Of a stretch of 61,804 nt of DNA, positions 7,980-16,468 are shown in pieces; positions within the stretch are counted from its first letter, which is position 1; the number at the start of each line of letters is the position of its first letter. The notes beneath the pieces were generated by a model, which was not told the DNA's origin, made no database searches, and saw only the letters and a program-made list of their open reading frames with translations. This stretch comes from Rhodobacterales bacterium (GTDB lineage: Bacteria; Pseudomonadota; Alphaproteobacteria; Rhizobiales; Stappiaceae), in NCBI GenBank assembly GCA_008107755.1, contig VIRH01000136.1, positions 1-61,804 of the forward strand, read 5' to 3'. The translations under genes and the position numbers were made by a program.

Positions 7980-10900
7980 TCAGGCTTCCACGAGATGACC
8001 GTGCTCTTCGTGCTGGATCAGCGGCCGGTTGCCCGAAAGCCGCCGGACCAGCACATAGAAGACCGGCGTCATGAAGATGCCGAAGAAGGTCACGCCAAGC
8101 ATGCCGGAGAAAACCGCAACGCCCATGGCAACGCGCATCTCCGCCCCCGCACCGGTCGACAGGACCAGCGGCACCACGCCCATGATGAAAGCCATCGACG
8201 TCATCAGGATCGGACGCAGGCGCAGGCGACTGGCCTCGATTGCCGCCGCGACCGGCGTCCGTCCCTCGAACTCCAGTTCGCGGGCGAACTCCACGATCAG
8301 GATCGCATTCTTGGCGGATAGTCCGACAAGCACCACCAGCCCGATCTGGGTGAAGATGTTGTTGTCGCCCGCCGTCAGCCAGACGCCTGTCAGGGCGGCG
8401 AGAACGCCCATCGGCACGATCATGATGATGGCGACCGGCAGCATCAGGCTTTCATACTGCGCGGCCAGCACCAGGTAGACCAGCAGCAGCGCCAGCGGGA
8501 AGACGATCACCCCTGAACTGCCGGCCAGAATCTGCTGGTAGGTGAGATCCGTCCACTCGAAACTGACCCCCTTCGGCAGGGTTTCGTCTGCAACACGCTC
8601 GACCGCCGCCTGCGCCTGTCCCGACGAGAAGCCGGGAGCAGGACCGCCGTTGATGTCGGCGGCAAGGAAGCCGTTGTAACGGGTCGCCCGTTCCGGACCG
8701 GTGGTGGCATCGACCTTTACGAGAGCCGACAGCGGTATCATCCGCCCCGTCGCGGAGCGTACCTTCAGCTGGCCGATATCATCCGCATGCGCCCTGTACT
8801 GCGCATCCGCCTGAACCCGGACGCTGTAGGTCCGACCGAAGGCATTGAAGTCATTGACATAGAGCGACCCCAGATAGATCTGCAGCGTCTCGAAGACATC
8901 CGTCACCGACACCCCAAGCTGTTCGGCCTTGGTTCTGTCGAGATCCGCATAAAGCTGCGGCACGTTGATCTGGAAGCTGGAGAACAGTCCCGCAAGTTCC
9001 GGTGTCTGGTAGGCTTTTGCCAGAAACGCCTTGTTGGCCGCGTCCAGCGCCTGATAGCCGAGACCCGCCCGGTCCTCGATCTGCAGCTTGAAGCCGCCGG
9101 TCGTGCCGAGCCCCTGGACGGGCGGCGGCGAGAACATGGCGATGTAGGCATCCTGGATGGCGCCGAATTTCTGGTTCAGCTGCATGGCGATCGCACCGCC
9201 CGAAAGCTCCGGCGACCTGCGCTCCTCGAAGTCGGACAGAACGGCGAAGACAATGCCCGCGTTGGAGGAATTGGTGAAGCCGTTGATCGACAGGCCGGGG
9301 AACGCGATCGCGTGCTCCACGCCCTCCTGCTCCATGGCAATGTCGCTCATGCGCTTGATCACGTCCTCCGTGCGGTCGAGTGTCGCCGCGTCCGGAAGCT
9401 GGGCGAAGCCGATCAGGTACTGCTTGTCCTGCGCCGGCACGAAGCCGCCCGGCACTGCCGCGAAGAGGCTGTAGGTCGCCCCGACCAGGAGCAGATAGAC
9501 CACCATGACGATGCTCTTGCGGGACAGAAGTCCGCCGACACTCTTTCCGTAACCGTTGGAGGCGGCCCCGAAGACGCGGTTGAAGCCCCGGAAGAACCAG
9601 CCGAACAGGAAGTCCATCGCGCGCGTCAGCACATCCTTCGGCGCGTCGTGCCCCTTCAGCAGGAGCGCTGCGAGCGCCGGCGACAGCGTGAGCGAGTTGA
9701 TGGCCGAAATCACCGTGGAGATGGCGATCGTCAGGGCGAACTGGCGATAGAACTGGCCCGAAAGGCCGGTGATGAAGGCAAGCGGCACGAACACGGCGAC
9801 AAGCACCAGGGCAATCGCGATGATCGGGCCGGAAACTTCGCGCATCGCCTTGTAGGTCGCCTGCCGTGGGCTCAGTCCGTTCTCGATATTGCGCTCGACG
9901 TTTTCCACGACCACGATCGCGTCATCGACGACGATGCCGATCGCCAGCACAAGCCCGAAAAGGCTGAGCGCGTTGATGGAAAAGCCGAAGACATACATCA
10001 CCCCGAACGTGCCGATGATAGATACGGGCACGGCAATGAGCGGAATGATGGACGCCCGCCAGGTCTGCAGGAACAAGATGACGACGAGCACCACAAGGAC
10101 GACCGCTTCCAGCAGCGTGTCGACCACCTTCTCGATGGACGAGCGCACGAACTTGGTGGTGTCGTAGACGATCTCGTAGCTGACCCCTTCGGGCATGGCG
10201 ACCTGAAGGTCATCCATCGTTGCCACGACGGCATCGGAGATCGCAATCGCGTTGGAACCCGGTGCCTGGAACACGGGTATCGCCACGGCCGGCTTGCCGT
10301 CGAGCAGCGAGCGCAGGGAATAATCGGCGGCGCCGAGTTCGATCCGGGCAACGTCGCGCAGGCGCGTCACCTCGCCGTTTTCACCCGTGCGGACGATGAT
10401 GTTGCCGAATTCCTCGGGCGACTGCAGCCGACCCTGTGCGTTGACGCTCAACTGGACATCGACGCCGTCCACGCTGGGCGAGGCACCGATGATGCCAGCC
10501 GCCGCCTGGACGTTCTGCTCGCGGATCGAATTGGTGATGTCGCTTGCGGCAAGGTTGTGGTTTGCCGCCTTTTGCGGATCGACCCAAACGCGCATCGAAT
10601 AGTCACCCGACCCGAACACCTGCACCTGGCCGACACCCTGGATTCGGGCGAGGCGGTCCTTGATATTGATGACCGCGTAATTGCGCAGATAGGTGATGTC
10701 GTAACGGTTGTCCGGCGAGATCAGGTTCACCACCATCATCAGGTCGGGCGAACTCTTGACCGTGGTGACGCCGAGATTTCGCACTTCCGCCGGCAGCCGC
10801 GGTTCCGCCTGCGACACACGGTTCTGCACGAGCTGCTGTGCCTGGTCCGGATCGGTCCCGAGCTCGAACGTCACGGTCAGCGTCATGACGCCGTCGGACG

Positions 10901-11153
10901 TTGCCTGGCTGGACATGTAGAGCATGCCCTCCACGCCGTTGATCTGTTCTTCCAGCGGCGTTGCCACCGTTTCCGCAATGACCTTCGGATTGGCGCCGGG
11001 ATAGGTGGCCCGCACGACGATGGATGGCGGCACGACTTCCGGATATTCGGAAATCGGCAGATTGCCGAGGCCGATAAGCCCGCCGAGCACGATGAGAATG
11101 GACAGCACGCCGGCAAAGACCGGGCGGTCGACGAAGAATCTCGAGATATTCAT
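7980..11153 (-). CDS. RND multidrug efflux permease (AcrB/MexB-like, HAE1)
   Basis: A 1057-residue inner-membrane proton/drug antiporter. It starts MNISRFFVDRPVFAGV, typical of the family, with twelve expected membrane helices and two large periplasmic loops. Proton-relay residues are present: the double Asp in GIVVDDAIVVVENVER (AcrB D407/D408) and the Lys in GLSAKNAILIVEFA (AcrB K940). It is the third gene of a minus-strand operon: hydrolase-like protein, membrane-fusion adaptor, permease. No outer-membrane TolC-type gene is adjacent, so the channel must come from elsewhere. The divergent LysR gene at 13519 is the likely regulator. Drug range cannot be predicted. Confidence 0.95.
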   Translation of the reverse strand: MNISRFFVDRPVFAGVLSILIVLGGLIGLGNLPISEYPEVVPPSIVVRATYPGANPKVIAETVATPLEEQINGVEGMLYMSSQATSDGVMTLTVTFELGTDPDQAQQLVQNRVSQAEPRLPAEVRNLGVTTVKSSPDLMMVVNLISPDNRYDITYLRNYAVINIKDRLARIQGVGQVQVFGSGDYSMRVWVDPQKAANHNLAASDITNSIREQNVQAAAGIIGASPSVDGVDVQLSVNAQGRLQSPEEFGNIIVRTGENGEVTRLRDVARIELGAADYSLRSLLDGKPAVAIPVFQAPGSNAIAISDAVVATMDDLQVAMPEGVSYEIVYDTTKFVRSSIEKVVDTLLEAVVLVVLVVILFLQTWRASIIPLIAVPVSIIGTFGVMYVFGFSINALSLFGLVLAIGIVVDDAIVVVENVERNIENGLSPRQATYKAMREVSGPIIAIALVLVAVFVPLAFITGLSGQFYRQFALTIAISTVISAINSLTLSPALAALLLKGHDAPKDVLTRAMDFLFGWFFRGFNRVFGAASNGYGKSVGGLLSRKSIVMVVYLLLVGATYSLFAAVPGGFVPAQDKQYLIGFAQLPDAATLDRTEDVIKRMSDIAMEQEGVEHAIAFPGLSINGFTNSSNAGIVFAVLSDFEERRSPELSGGAIAMQLNQKFGAIQDAYIAMFSPPPVQGLGTTGGFKLQIEDRAGLGYQALDAANKAFLAKAYQTPELAGLFSSFQINVPQLYADLDRTKAEQLGVSVTDVFETLQIYLGSLYVNDFNAFGRTYSVRVQADAQYRAHADDIGQLKVRSATGRMIPLSALVKVDATTGPERATRYNGFLAADINGGPAPGFSSGQAQAAVERVADETLPKGVSFEWTDLTYQQILAGSSGVIVFPLALLLVYLVLAAQYESLMLPVAIIMIVPMGVLAALTGVWLTAGDNNIFTQIGLVVLVGLSAKNAILIVEFARELEFEGRTPVAAAIEASRLRLRPILMTSMAFIMGVVPLVLSTGAGAEMRVAMGVAVFSGMLGVTFFGIFMTPVFYVLVRRLSGNRPLIQHEEHGHLVEA

Positions 11154-11195
11154 ATCCAGGCCCTTTCCGGTCGGAAATTGGACAAAGGTTTCCCG

Positions 11196-11265
11196 TGCCG
11201 GCGGCGACGCCGCCGGCAGTGACTGAGGTTCATGAAGTGGGAGTGGCGGAAACTACATTTCCGCC
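11196..11265 (-). other. Two strong hairpins between adaptor and permease genes
   Basis: TGCCGGCGGC-GAC-GCCGCCGGCA (11196-11218) has perfect 10-base arms. GGCGGAAA-CTACA-TTTCCGCC (11245-11265) has perfect 8-base arms and lies just past the adaptor stop. Neither has a T-run, so they more likely stabilise or process the message than terminate it. No other feature is seen in this 118-base gap. Confidence 0.6.
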
Positions 11266-11271
11266 GTGCCG

Positions 11272-12462
11272 TCAGTTGACGGCGGCCATGTCTTTTTCGA
11301 GCTGCGGATCGACAAGAGCGCCGGAACGAACCCGCTGCAGGCCATTGACCACGATCCGTTCGCCGGACTTCAGTCCGCCGTCGACGATCCGCTCGCCCTC
11401 GGCCGTCCGGCCGAGCTCAACGGAGCGGTAGCTCACCTTGTTGTCGGCGCCGACAACAAAGACATATTTCTTGTCCTGGTCGGTGCCGATGGCGCGCTCG
11501 CTGATCAGGATCTTGTCCTCCGGGGTCGGCTCGCCCAGGCGAATGCGGACGAACTGGCCGGGGATCAGCCGGCCACCCGGATTGTCGAAGACCGCGCGAA
11601 CCCCGATCGTCCCGCTGACGGCATCGACCTCATTGTCGACGAGTTGCAGCTTGCCGCGCACCGGTTTGTCCGGAGAAGCCGAGGTTTCGATCTCGACCGG
11701 AATCAAGTCGAGCGGCGGCAGGACGCCGTCCGTTTCGGGCAGCTCCGCCAGGATCCGCGCAACCATGTCCTCGCTCGCATTGAAGCTCGCGTAAATCGGA
11801 TCGACGGAAACCAGGGTGGTCAGGGCCGGCGATGCCGAACCGGCGGCGACCAGATTGCCCACAGTGATCTCGATCTTTCCGACGCGGCCGGAGACCGGCG
11901 CGGTGATCCTGGTATAGCCGAGTTCCAGCTTGGCGGCGGCAAGTCCGGCCTTCGCGGTGCGTAGGTTGGCCTGTGCCTCGGCGAAGGAATTCTGTCTCTG
12001 GTCGAGGACGCTCTGGGAGATTGCATGCGTATTGATCAGCTTGGAGCCGCGGCCGAGTTCCAGACGGGCAAGCTTGATCTGGGCTTCTGCCAGCTCCACC
12101 TGCCCTTCCCGCTGTGCAACAGCGGCTTCGTAGGGCGCGGGATCGATGGTGAAGAGCAGGTCTCCCGCCTTCACCAGTGCCCCCTCGCGGAAGTCGACCG
12201 ACTCGATTTCGCCGGCAACCCGAGAGCGGATCTGGACACGGTCGACCGCCTCTAGGCGGCCCGAGAACTCTTCCCATACGGTGATCTGGCGTGATTTGAC
12301 TTCGGCCACGGTCACGGGCACGGCCGGGGCTTCTGCTGGTTCACCTGCTGCGGTCGCAGGACCGGTCGCGGGAAGGTTCATGACAAGTGCAGCGGCCGAA
12401 ATGGAGACAGCAACTGCCAGGCTGGCGCCCGCAAGGGCCCAGTGCTTCTTTCCTGATGACAT
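11272..12462 (-). CDS. RND periplasmic adaptor (membrane fusion protein)
   Basis: A 396-residue adaptor linking the RND pump to an outer-membrane channel. An N-terminal hydrophobic segment near residues 8-30 acts as signal or anchor. It is followed by the lipoyl half-motif VQIRSRVAGEIESVDFREG, a helical hairpin rich in Ala/Gln/Glu (about residues 105-165), the second lipoyl half ITAPVSGRVGKIEI, and beta-barrel and membrane-proximal domains. The length and order match AcrA/MexA. The gene lies 56 bases after the hydrolase-like gene and 118 bases before the permease, with two hairpins in the latter gap. Confidence 0.93.
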   Translation of the reverse strand: MSSGKKHWALAGASLAVAVSISAAALVMNLPATGPATAAGEPAEAPAVPVTVAEVKSRQITVWEEFSGRLEAVDRVQIRSRVAGEIESVDFREGALVKAGDLLFTIDPAPYEAAVAQREGQVELAEAQIKLARLELGRGSKLINTHAISQSVLDQRQNSFAEAQANLRTAKAGLAAAKLELGYTRITAPVSGRVGKIEITVGNLVAAGSASPALTTLVSVDPIYASFNASEDMVARILAELPETDGVLPPLDLIPVEIETSASPDKPVRGKLQLVDNEVDAVSGTIGVRAVFDNPGGRLIPGQFVRIRLGEPTPEDKILISERAIGTDQDKKYVFVVGADNKVSYRSVELGRTAEGERIVDGGLKSGERIVVNGLQRVRSGALVDPQLEKDMAAVN

Positions 12463-12518
12463 TGTTCACTCCTTGAAGGCCCAGCGGGGAGAAACGACGG
12501 ACGGGCCTCAGTTGATTT

Positions 12519-13325
12519 TCAATGAATGCTGACTGACTGGACGAAACTCGAAAACTGCTCCCTGACCTGCGGTTGCCAGGACGGGGCGACATCCGTCTTC
12601 CCGCCATAGACCGACGGCCAGCCGGTGCCGGCGGGACAAACGTGCCGCGTCACCGCGATGCCCGCGTTCTTCAGATGATCCGCATAGTCGAGGGCCTCGT
12701 CCCGCAGCGGGTCGTCTTCGGACGACAGCACCAGTGCCGACGCGACACCGGTCAGACGGGAGCAGGTGCAGGGAGCGGCATAGGGATGGCACATGCCGGT
12801 ACTGAGATAGTGGCTCCAGCCTTCGGACCAGCGCTCCTTCATGCCCACCTTGTCCGCAGCTTCGAAAGAGGCCGAGCCCATGAACGGATCAAGCAATGGC
12901 GACAGGAGAACCTGACCATCGAGCTCGTCCGCGAAATGGTCGCGGGCCTTCAAGGCAACGGCCGCGGCGATATTGCCGCCGGATTCGACCCCGCCCACAA
13001 GGAGCAGGGACTTGCGGTTTCCAAGCCCCGCGCGCTTGAGCGCCAGATAAGAGAAGACGGAGAAACCGGTCTCCAGCGGTTTCGGAAACACGTTGCCCAG
13101 CGGCGCGGTGTAATCCGGAATGACGACGATGGCCCCGGTTTCGGCGACAACCTGCGCGAATTCGCACTCCTGCGGTATGCCGCCTTTGAAAGAACCACCG
13201 TGGAAGTAAATCAGCACCGGCGGCGACTTGCTGTATTCGGCGCCCTGATAGACGCGCGCGGCCACGGGGCCAACGGCCACCTTGTCCAGCGTCATGTCCT
13301 TGATCTGCACCGTCATGGTTTCCAT
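12519..13325 (-). CDS. Alpha/beta-hydrolase fold protein, probably catalytically degenerate
   Basis: A 268-residue protein similar to the hormone-sensitive-lipase/acetyl esterase group. It has the oxyanion-hole HGGSFKGG and the acid segment EDDPLRDEA. The nucleophile elbow, normally GDSAGGN, reads GVESGGN, so Glu occupies the nucleophile place and Ser is shifted by one. The usual C-terminal His motif is replaced by CPAGTGWP. It is the first gene of the RND operon, transcribed towards adaptor and pump. I therefore read it as a pseudo-enzyme or a hydrolase with altered chemistry, perhaps a binding protein for a pump substrate (inference). Starts at 13325 or 13316 (GGAAACC upstream of the latter) are both possible; an upstream in-frame GTG at 13373 is less likely. 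Confidence 0.8.
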   Translation of the reverse strand: METMTVQIKDMTLDKVAVGPVAARVYQGAEYSKSPPVLIYFHGGSFKGGIPQECEFAQVVAETGAIVVIPDYTAPLGNVFPKPLETGFSVFSYLALKRAGLGNRKSLLLVGGVESGGNIAAAVALKARDHFADELDGQVLLSPLLDPFMGSASFEAADKVGMKERWSEGWSHYLSTGMCHPYAAPCTCSRLTGVASALVLSSEDDPLRDEALDYADHLKNAGIAVTRHVCPAGTGWPSVYGGKTDVAPSWQPQVREQFSSFVQSVSIH

Positions 13326-13469
13326 CGTCCAGGGCTGCCGGACCTGCCTGGGAATCAGGCTCCATCCGATCACTTTGAGGTTGCATGCTGCAGGGTTTGC
13401 TTGTCTGCCGCGTGTCCTATAGCTACTGTTGTTCAGCCTCCGGAATAAGATGGCATTTTTTGATTACAC

Positions 13470-13487
13470 TATTCAAAAATCCGAATA
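13470..13487. promoter_or_regulatory. Candidate LysR operator between hydrolase and LysR genes
   Basis: TATTC-N8-GAATA is a perfect 5-base inverted repeat in an AT-rich stretch and contains the T-N11-A pattern expected for LysR-type regulators. It lies 32 bases upstream of the LysR ATG and about 145 upstream of the RND operon. Confidence 0.5.
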
Positions 13488-13518
13488 ATAATGCGTTTTT
13501 TTGGATCGGAACTCTCTG

Positions 13519-14442
13519 ATGGATCAGCTTTCAGCCATGCGTGCCTTTGTCCGCGTCGTCGAGACCGGAAATTTCACCCGCGCATCCGAAGCGCTGCAGA
13601 TGCCGAAGGCGACGGTGACCAACCTGATCCAGAATCTGGAAAAACACCTGCAGACAAAGCTGCTGAACAGGACAACCCGGCGCGTCATCGTGACGACGGA
13701 CGGTGCCCTCTACTATGAACGGGCAGCGGAGATTGTCGCCGAGATCGACGAACTGGACGGCAGTTTGACCCGGCTCCAGAGCAGCCCGAGCGGCCGGCTG
13801 CGGGTGGAAATGTCAGGCGCCTTTGCCGACTGGTACGTTATCCCGCAGCTTGCCGACTTCTATGAAAAATACCCCGACATACGGATCGAGCTCGGTATCG
13901 GCGACAGGCTGGTCGACTATCTGGCGGAAAATGTGGACTGCGCCTTGCGGGGTGGCGCACCCAATGACCAGTCGCTGATCGCACGGCGGGTTGCGGAGAT
14001 GGGACTGACCACCTGCGCAACCGCCGGCTATCTCGAAAAGGCGGGCATGCCGAAAACCCCTGCCGATCTTCGCCAGAATCATCGCTGCGTCAGCTTTTTC
14101 ATGGCGACGACCGGCCGCGTCATACCGCTGAGATTCCGAAAGGATGGCGAGGAGGTGGAAGTGGAAGGCCGGTACAACTGCGCCCTCAACGATGCTCGCA
14201 GTTACGTGACCGCGGCGCTTTCCGGACACGGCGTTGCGCAATTGCCGGACTTCATGATCCAGGAGGAACTTGCGCGCGGCGAGTTGGTGCCGGTCCTGAG
14301 CGACTGGGCAACCAACGCCATGCCGCTCTATATCGTCTACCCTCCCAATCGGCACCTGAGCACGAAGGTCCGCGTTTTCGTCGACTGGCTGGTCAAGGTG
14401 CTCGCCCAGATGCGCCCGGTGGAAGACCTGCGAGCGAACTGA
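13519..14442 (+). CDS. LysR family regulator of the RND operon (inferred)
   Basis: A 307-residue LysR-type regulator. The N-terminal helix-turn-helix covers about residues 5-65 (MDQLSAMRAFVRVVETGNFT, then ATVTNLIQNLEKHLQTKLL), followed by the two-lobed effector domain. The effector domain resembles the group around CrgA/DhcR-like solvent and quinone responders, as judged by the DCALRGG and VFVDWLVK segments. ATG at 13519 begins the conserved helix; TTG at 13501 is an alternative. It is divergent from the hydrolase-adaptor-permease operon, and the shared gap has a candidate T-N11-A palindrome, so regulation of efflux is likely. Confidence 0.92.
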   Translation: MDQLSAMRAFVRVVETGNFTRASEALQMPKATVTNLIQNLEKHLQTKLLNRTTRRVIVTTDGALYYERAAEIVAEIDELDGSLTRLQSSPSGRLRVEMSGAFADWYVIPQLADFYEKYPDIRIELGIGDRLVDYLAENVDCALRGGAPNDQSLIARRVAEMGLTTCATAGYLEKAGMPKTPADLRQNHRCVSFFMATTGRVIPLRFRKDGEEVEVEGRYNCALNDARSYVTAALSGHGVAQLPDFMIQEELARGELVPVLSDWATNAMPLYIVYPPNRHLSTKVRVFVDWLVKVLAQMRPVEDLRAN

Positions 14443-14454
14443 CCGACCTCCGGC

Positions 14455-15351
14455 TCAAAGCTCCGCATCTGCGAAAATCTTTCCAAGCCAGTCCACAAAG
14501 ACCCGCACTCTCGGCGAGAGCTGTCGGTTCTGCGGATAGTAGACCGCCAGCGGAAGAGGCGTCGGCGGTGTGTCCGTCAGGACCTCCACCAGCCTCCCCG
14601 TGCGCAGATAGTCCTTTAACCGGTAGCGGGGCGCCTGCATGAGGCCGAAGCCCATAACCGCCAGCCCGTGCACCGTCTCGGCATCGTCGGCAACGACCCG
14701 AGCAGGCAATTGGATCTCGCGCACGCCGTCGGGCATCTGAAAGTCGAACGGCATCACGGCTCCGGTTCGCGATGAATGGAACCCCACCATGCAATGCCCT
14801 TCGAGGTCGTCGAGATCCTTCGGAATACCATGCCTTTCGAGATAGACCGGACTGGCGCAGGTGATTTCCGGGATATCGCTCAGCTTGCGCATAATCATGC
14901 CGCTGTCTTCCGGAACGCCCGCCCTGAGTACGCAGTCGACGCCTTCGCGCACAAGATCGACAAGCCGATCGCTCTGGCCGAGTTGCAGGTCGATCTTCGG
15001 ATAGCGCTCCATGAACTCCGCAAGATGCGGCAGAACGAAGGTCCGCGTCAGCGTGCCGTGCGCGCTGACGCGCAGGAGCCCGGACGGCTCCTGCCCGCGC
15101 AAGATCCCTTCCGCCTCCTCGACATCGGCAAGGATCGACAGACAGCGGTGGTAGTAATCCTCGCCTTCCGGCGTGGGTGACACGTGCCGCGTCGTGCGGA
15201 CCAGCAGGCGGCAGGCAAGATCGCGTTCCAGCCGCTGGATCACGTCGGTCGCCGTTGACCTTGGGATGTTCAGATCCGTCGCCGCGGCCGTGAAGCTTTC
15301 CCGCTCCACCACCCGGACGAACAGGCGCATGGCTTCCAGTCTGTCGTACAT
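14455..15351 (-). CDS. LysR family regulator divergent from SDR/tautomerase
   Basis: A 298-residue LysR-type regulator with helix-turn-helix at the N-terminus (RLEAMRLFVRVVERESFT, RSTATDVIQRLERDLACRLL) and a two-lobed effector domain. It shares clear segments with the LysR gene just upstream: DCVLRAG, YYPQNRQLSPRVRVFVDW and the ALxVMGxG-type region, so the two are paralogues lying tail-to-tail with 12 bases between stops. It is divergent from the SDR and tautomerase genes, with palindromes in the 91-base gap, and probably controls them and itself. Confidence 0.92.
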   Translation of the reverse strand: MYDRLEAMRLFVRVVERESFTAAATDLNIPRSTATDVIQRLERDLACRLLVRTTRHVSPTPEGEDYYHRCLSILADVEEAEGILRGQEPSGLLRVSAHGTLTRTFVLPHLAEFMERYPKIDLQLGQSDRLVDLVREGVDCVLRAGVPEDSGMIMRKLSDIPEITCASPVYLERHGIPKDLDDLEGHCMVGFHSSRTGAVMPFDFQMPDGVREIQLPARVVADDAETVHGLAVMGFGLMQAPRYRLKDYLRTGRLVEVLTDTPPTPLPLAVYYPQNRQLSPRVRVFVDWLGKIFADAEL

Positions 15352-15362
15352 CTGTTCGTTAT

Positions 15363-15385
15363 ATCCGGATTATGTTTCCGGAAAC
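15363..15385. promoter_or_regulatory. Palindromes in the LysR/SDR divergent promoter
   Basis: ATCCGGAT (15363-15370) and GTTTCCGGAAAC (15374-15385) are two perfect palindromes separated by three bases, both centred on CCGG. They sit immediately upstream of the LysR start and about 60 bases before the SDR start, as expected for a LysR operator. Confidence 0.5.
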
Positions 15386-15442
15386 AGGCCGATTATCCAG
15401 GAAATGGATCTCGCTATCTTCACGGAGAGACAGGAGATCAAC

Positions 15443-16180
15443 ATGACTCAGCAAATACCTGCAGCGATCGTCACCGGCGGCAGCAAAGGCATAGGCGAGG
15501 CCATCGCCAGACGGCTCGCGGCCGACGGGCATCCGGTCGTCATCAACTACGGCCGGGACACGGAAGCCGCTGAAAAGGTTGTCGAGACAATCGAAACCGC
15601 GGGCGGCAAAGCCATGGCGGTACAAGCCGACGTCGCAGATCCGATCGCCTTCGAGACCCTCTTCGAGAGTGCTGAAAACGCCTTCGGTGCGGTCGGCGTC
15701 GTCGTGAACAACGCCGGCATCATGGGCAATTCACTGATAGCCGAAGCCAGCGACGCGGACTTCGACCGCCACATGGCGATCAACGTTGGCGGCGTCTTCC
15801 GCAGCATGCGCGAAGCAGCCAACCGGCTGCCGGAAGGCGGGCGGATCATCAGCCTCTCGTCCAGCGTCGTCGGGCTCAATCAGCCAACCTACGGCATCTA
15901 TGCCGCCTCCAAGGCCGCGGTCGAGGCAATGACGCGCATCCTTGCAAAGGAACTTGGTCCGAAGGGGATCACCGTCAACGCGGTGGCGCCCGGACCGGTC
16001 GAAACGGACCTCTTTATGAAAGGAAAACCGCCTGAACTCGTCGAGAACATCAAGAAAATGAACCCCTTCGGCCGCCTCGGACAGCCCGAGGACATCGCCT
16101 CCGCGGTGTCGTTCCTGGCGGGCGCGGATGGAGCCTGGATCAACGGCCAGGTCCTGCGCGCCAACGGCGGCGTCATCTGA
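15443..16180 (+). CDS. SDR family oxidoreductase
   Basis: A 245-residue short-chain dehydrogenase/reductase. The cofactor motif TGGSKGIG is at residues 11-18, NNAGIM near residue 90, catalytic Ser in SLSSSVVG and the YGIYAASKAAVEA Tyr/Lys pair near residue 155. The segment NYGRDTEAA after the second strand suggests NADP(H) preference, as in FabG-like enzymes (inference). AGGAG lies six bases before ATG 15443, which decides the start. It is followed 29 bases later by a tautomerase and is divergent from a LysR gene, an arrangement typical of small inducible detoxification operons. Substrate unknown. Confidence 0.92.
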   Translation: MTQQIPAAIVTGGSKGIGEAIARRLAADGHPVVINYGRDTEAAEKVVETIETAGGKAMAVQADVADPIAFETLFESAENAFGAVGVVVNNAGIMGNSLIAEASDADFDRHMAINVGGVFRSMREAANRLPEGGRIISLSSSVVGLNQPTYGIYAASKAAVEAMTRILAKELGPKGITVNAVAPGPVETDLFMKGKPPELVENIKKMNPFGRLGQPEDIASAVSFLAGADGAWINGQVLRANGGVI

Positions 16181-16209
16181 CCTCTCACTCCCCCTTCAAG
16201 GATACCAAC

Positions 16210-16422
16210 ATGCCCTTTGTGAACTACAAGCTTCCCGAAGCCTCCCTGAGCACTGCGCAGAAAGCGGACCTGATCCACAAGACCACGGACCTTCTCGTCG
16301 GTTATTTCGGCGAGGTCGCCCGGCCGACCACCATGGTCCTGGTGGAAGAAATCAAGGACGGCGGCTACGGCCGCGCCGACGAGGTGTTCATCCTGCCCGA
16401 GGAATACCGGGCGAAGGACTGA
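16210..16422 (+). CDS. 4-oxalocrotonate tautomerase family protein
   Basis: A 70-residue tautomerase-superfamily protein. The protein begins MPFVNYKLPE, so processing of Met exposes Pro, the catalytic base of the family. The length matches the small single-domain members, which assemble as hexamers or dimers. It is in an operon with the SDR, 29 bases upstream. Together they may process a reactive carbonyl or quinone compound sensed by the LysR protein (inference). Cytoplasmic. Confidence 0.87.
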   Translation: MPFVNYKLPEASLSTAQKADLIHKTTDLLVGYFGEVARPTTMVLVEEIKDGGYGRADEVFILPEEYRAKD

Positions 16423-16468
16423 CACCGCCCTCGGTTCGCGGGTGCCGGGTCGGCAACGGCTGGCGGCC

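Noticed and set aside
8787..11222. 811-residue ORF on the plus strand
   Set aside because: It is wholly antisense to the RND permease, rich in Asp/His/Arg as expected for a shadow frame, and has no family features.
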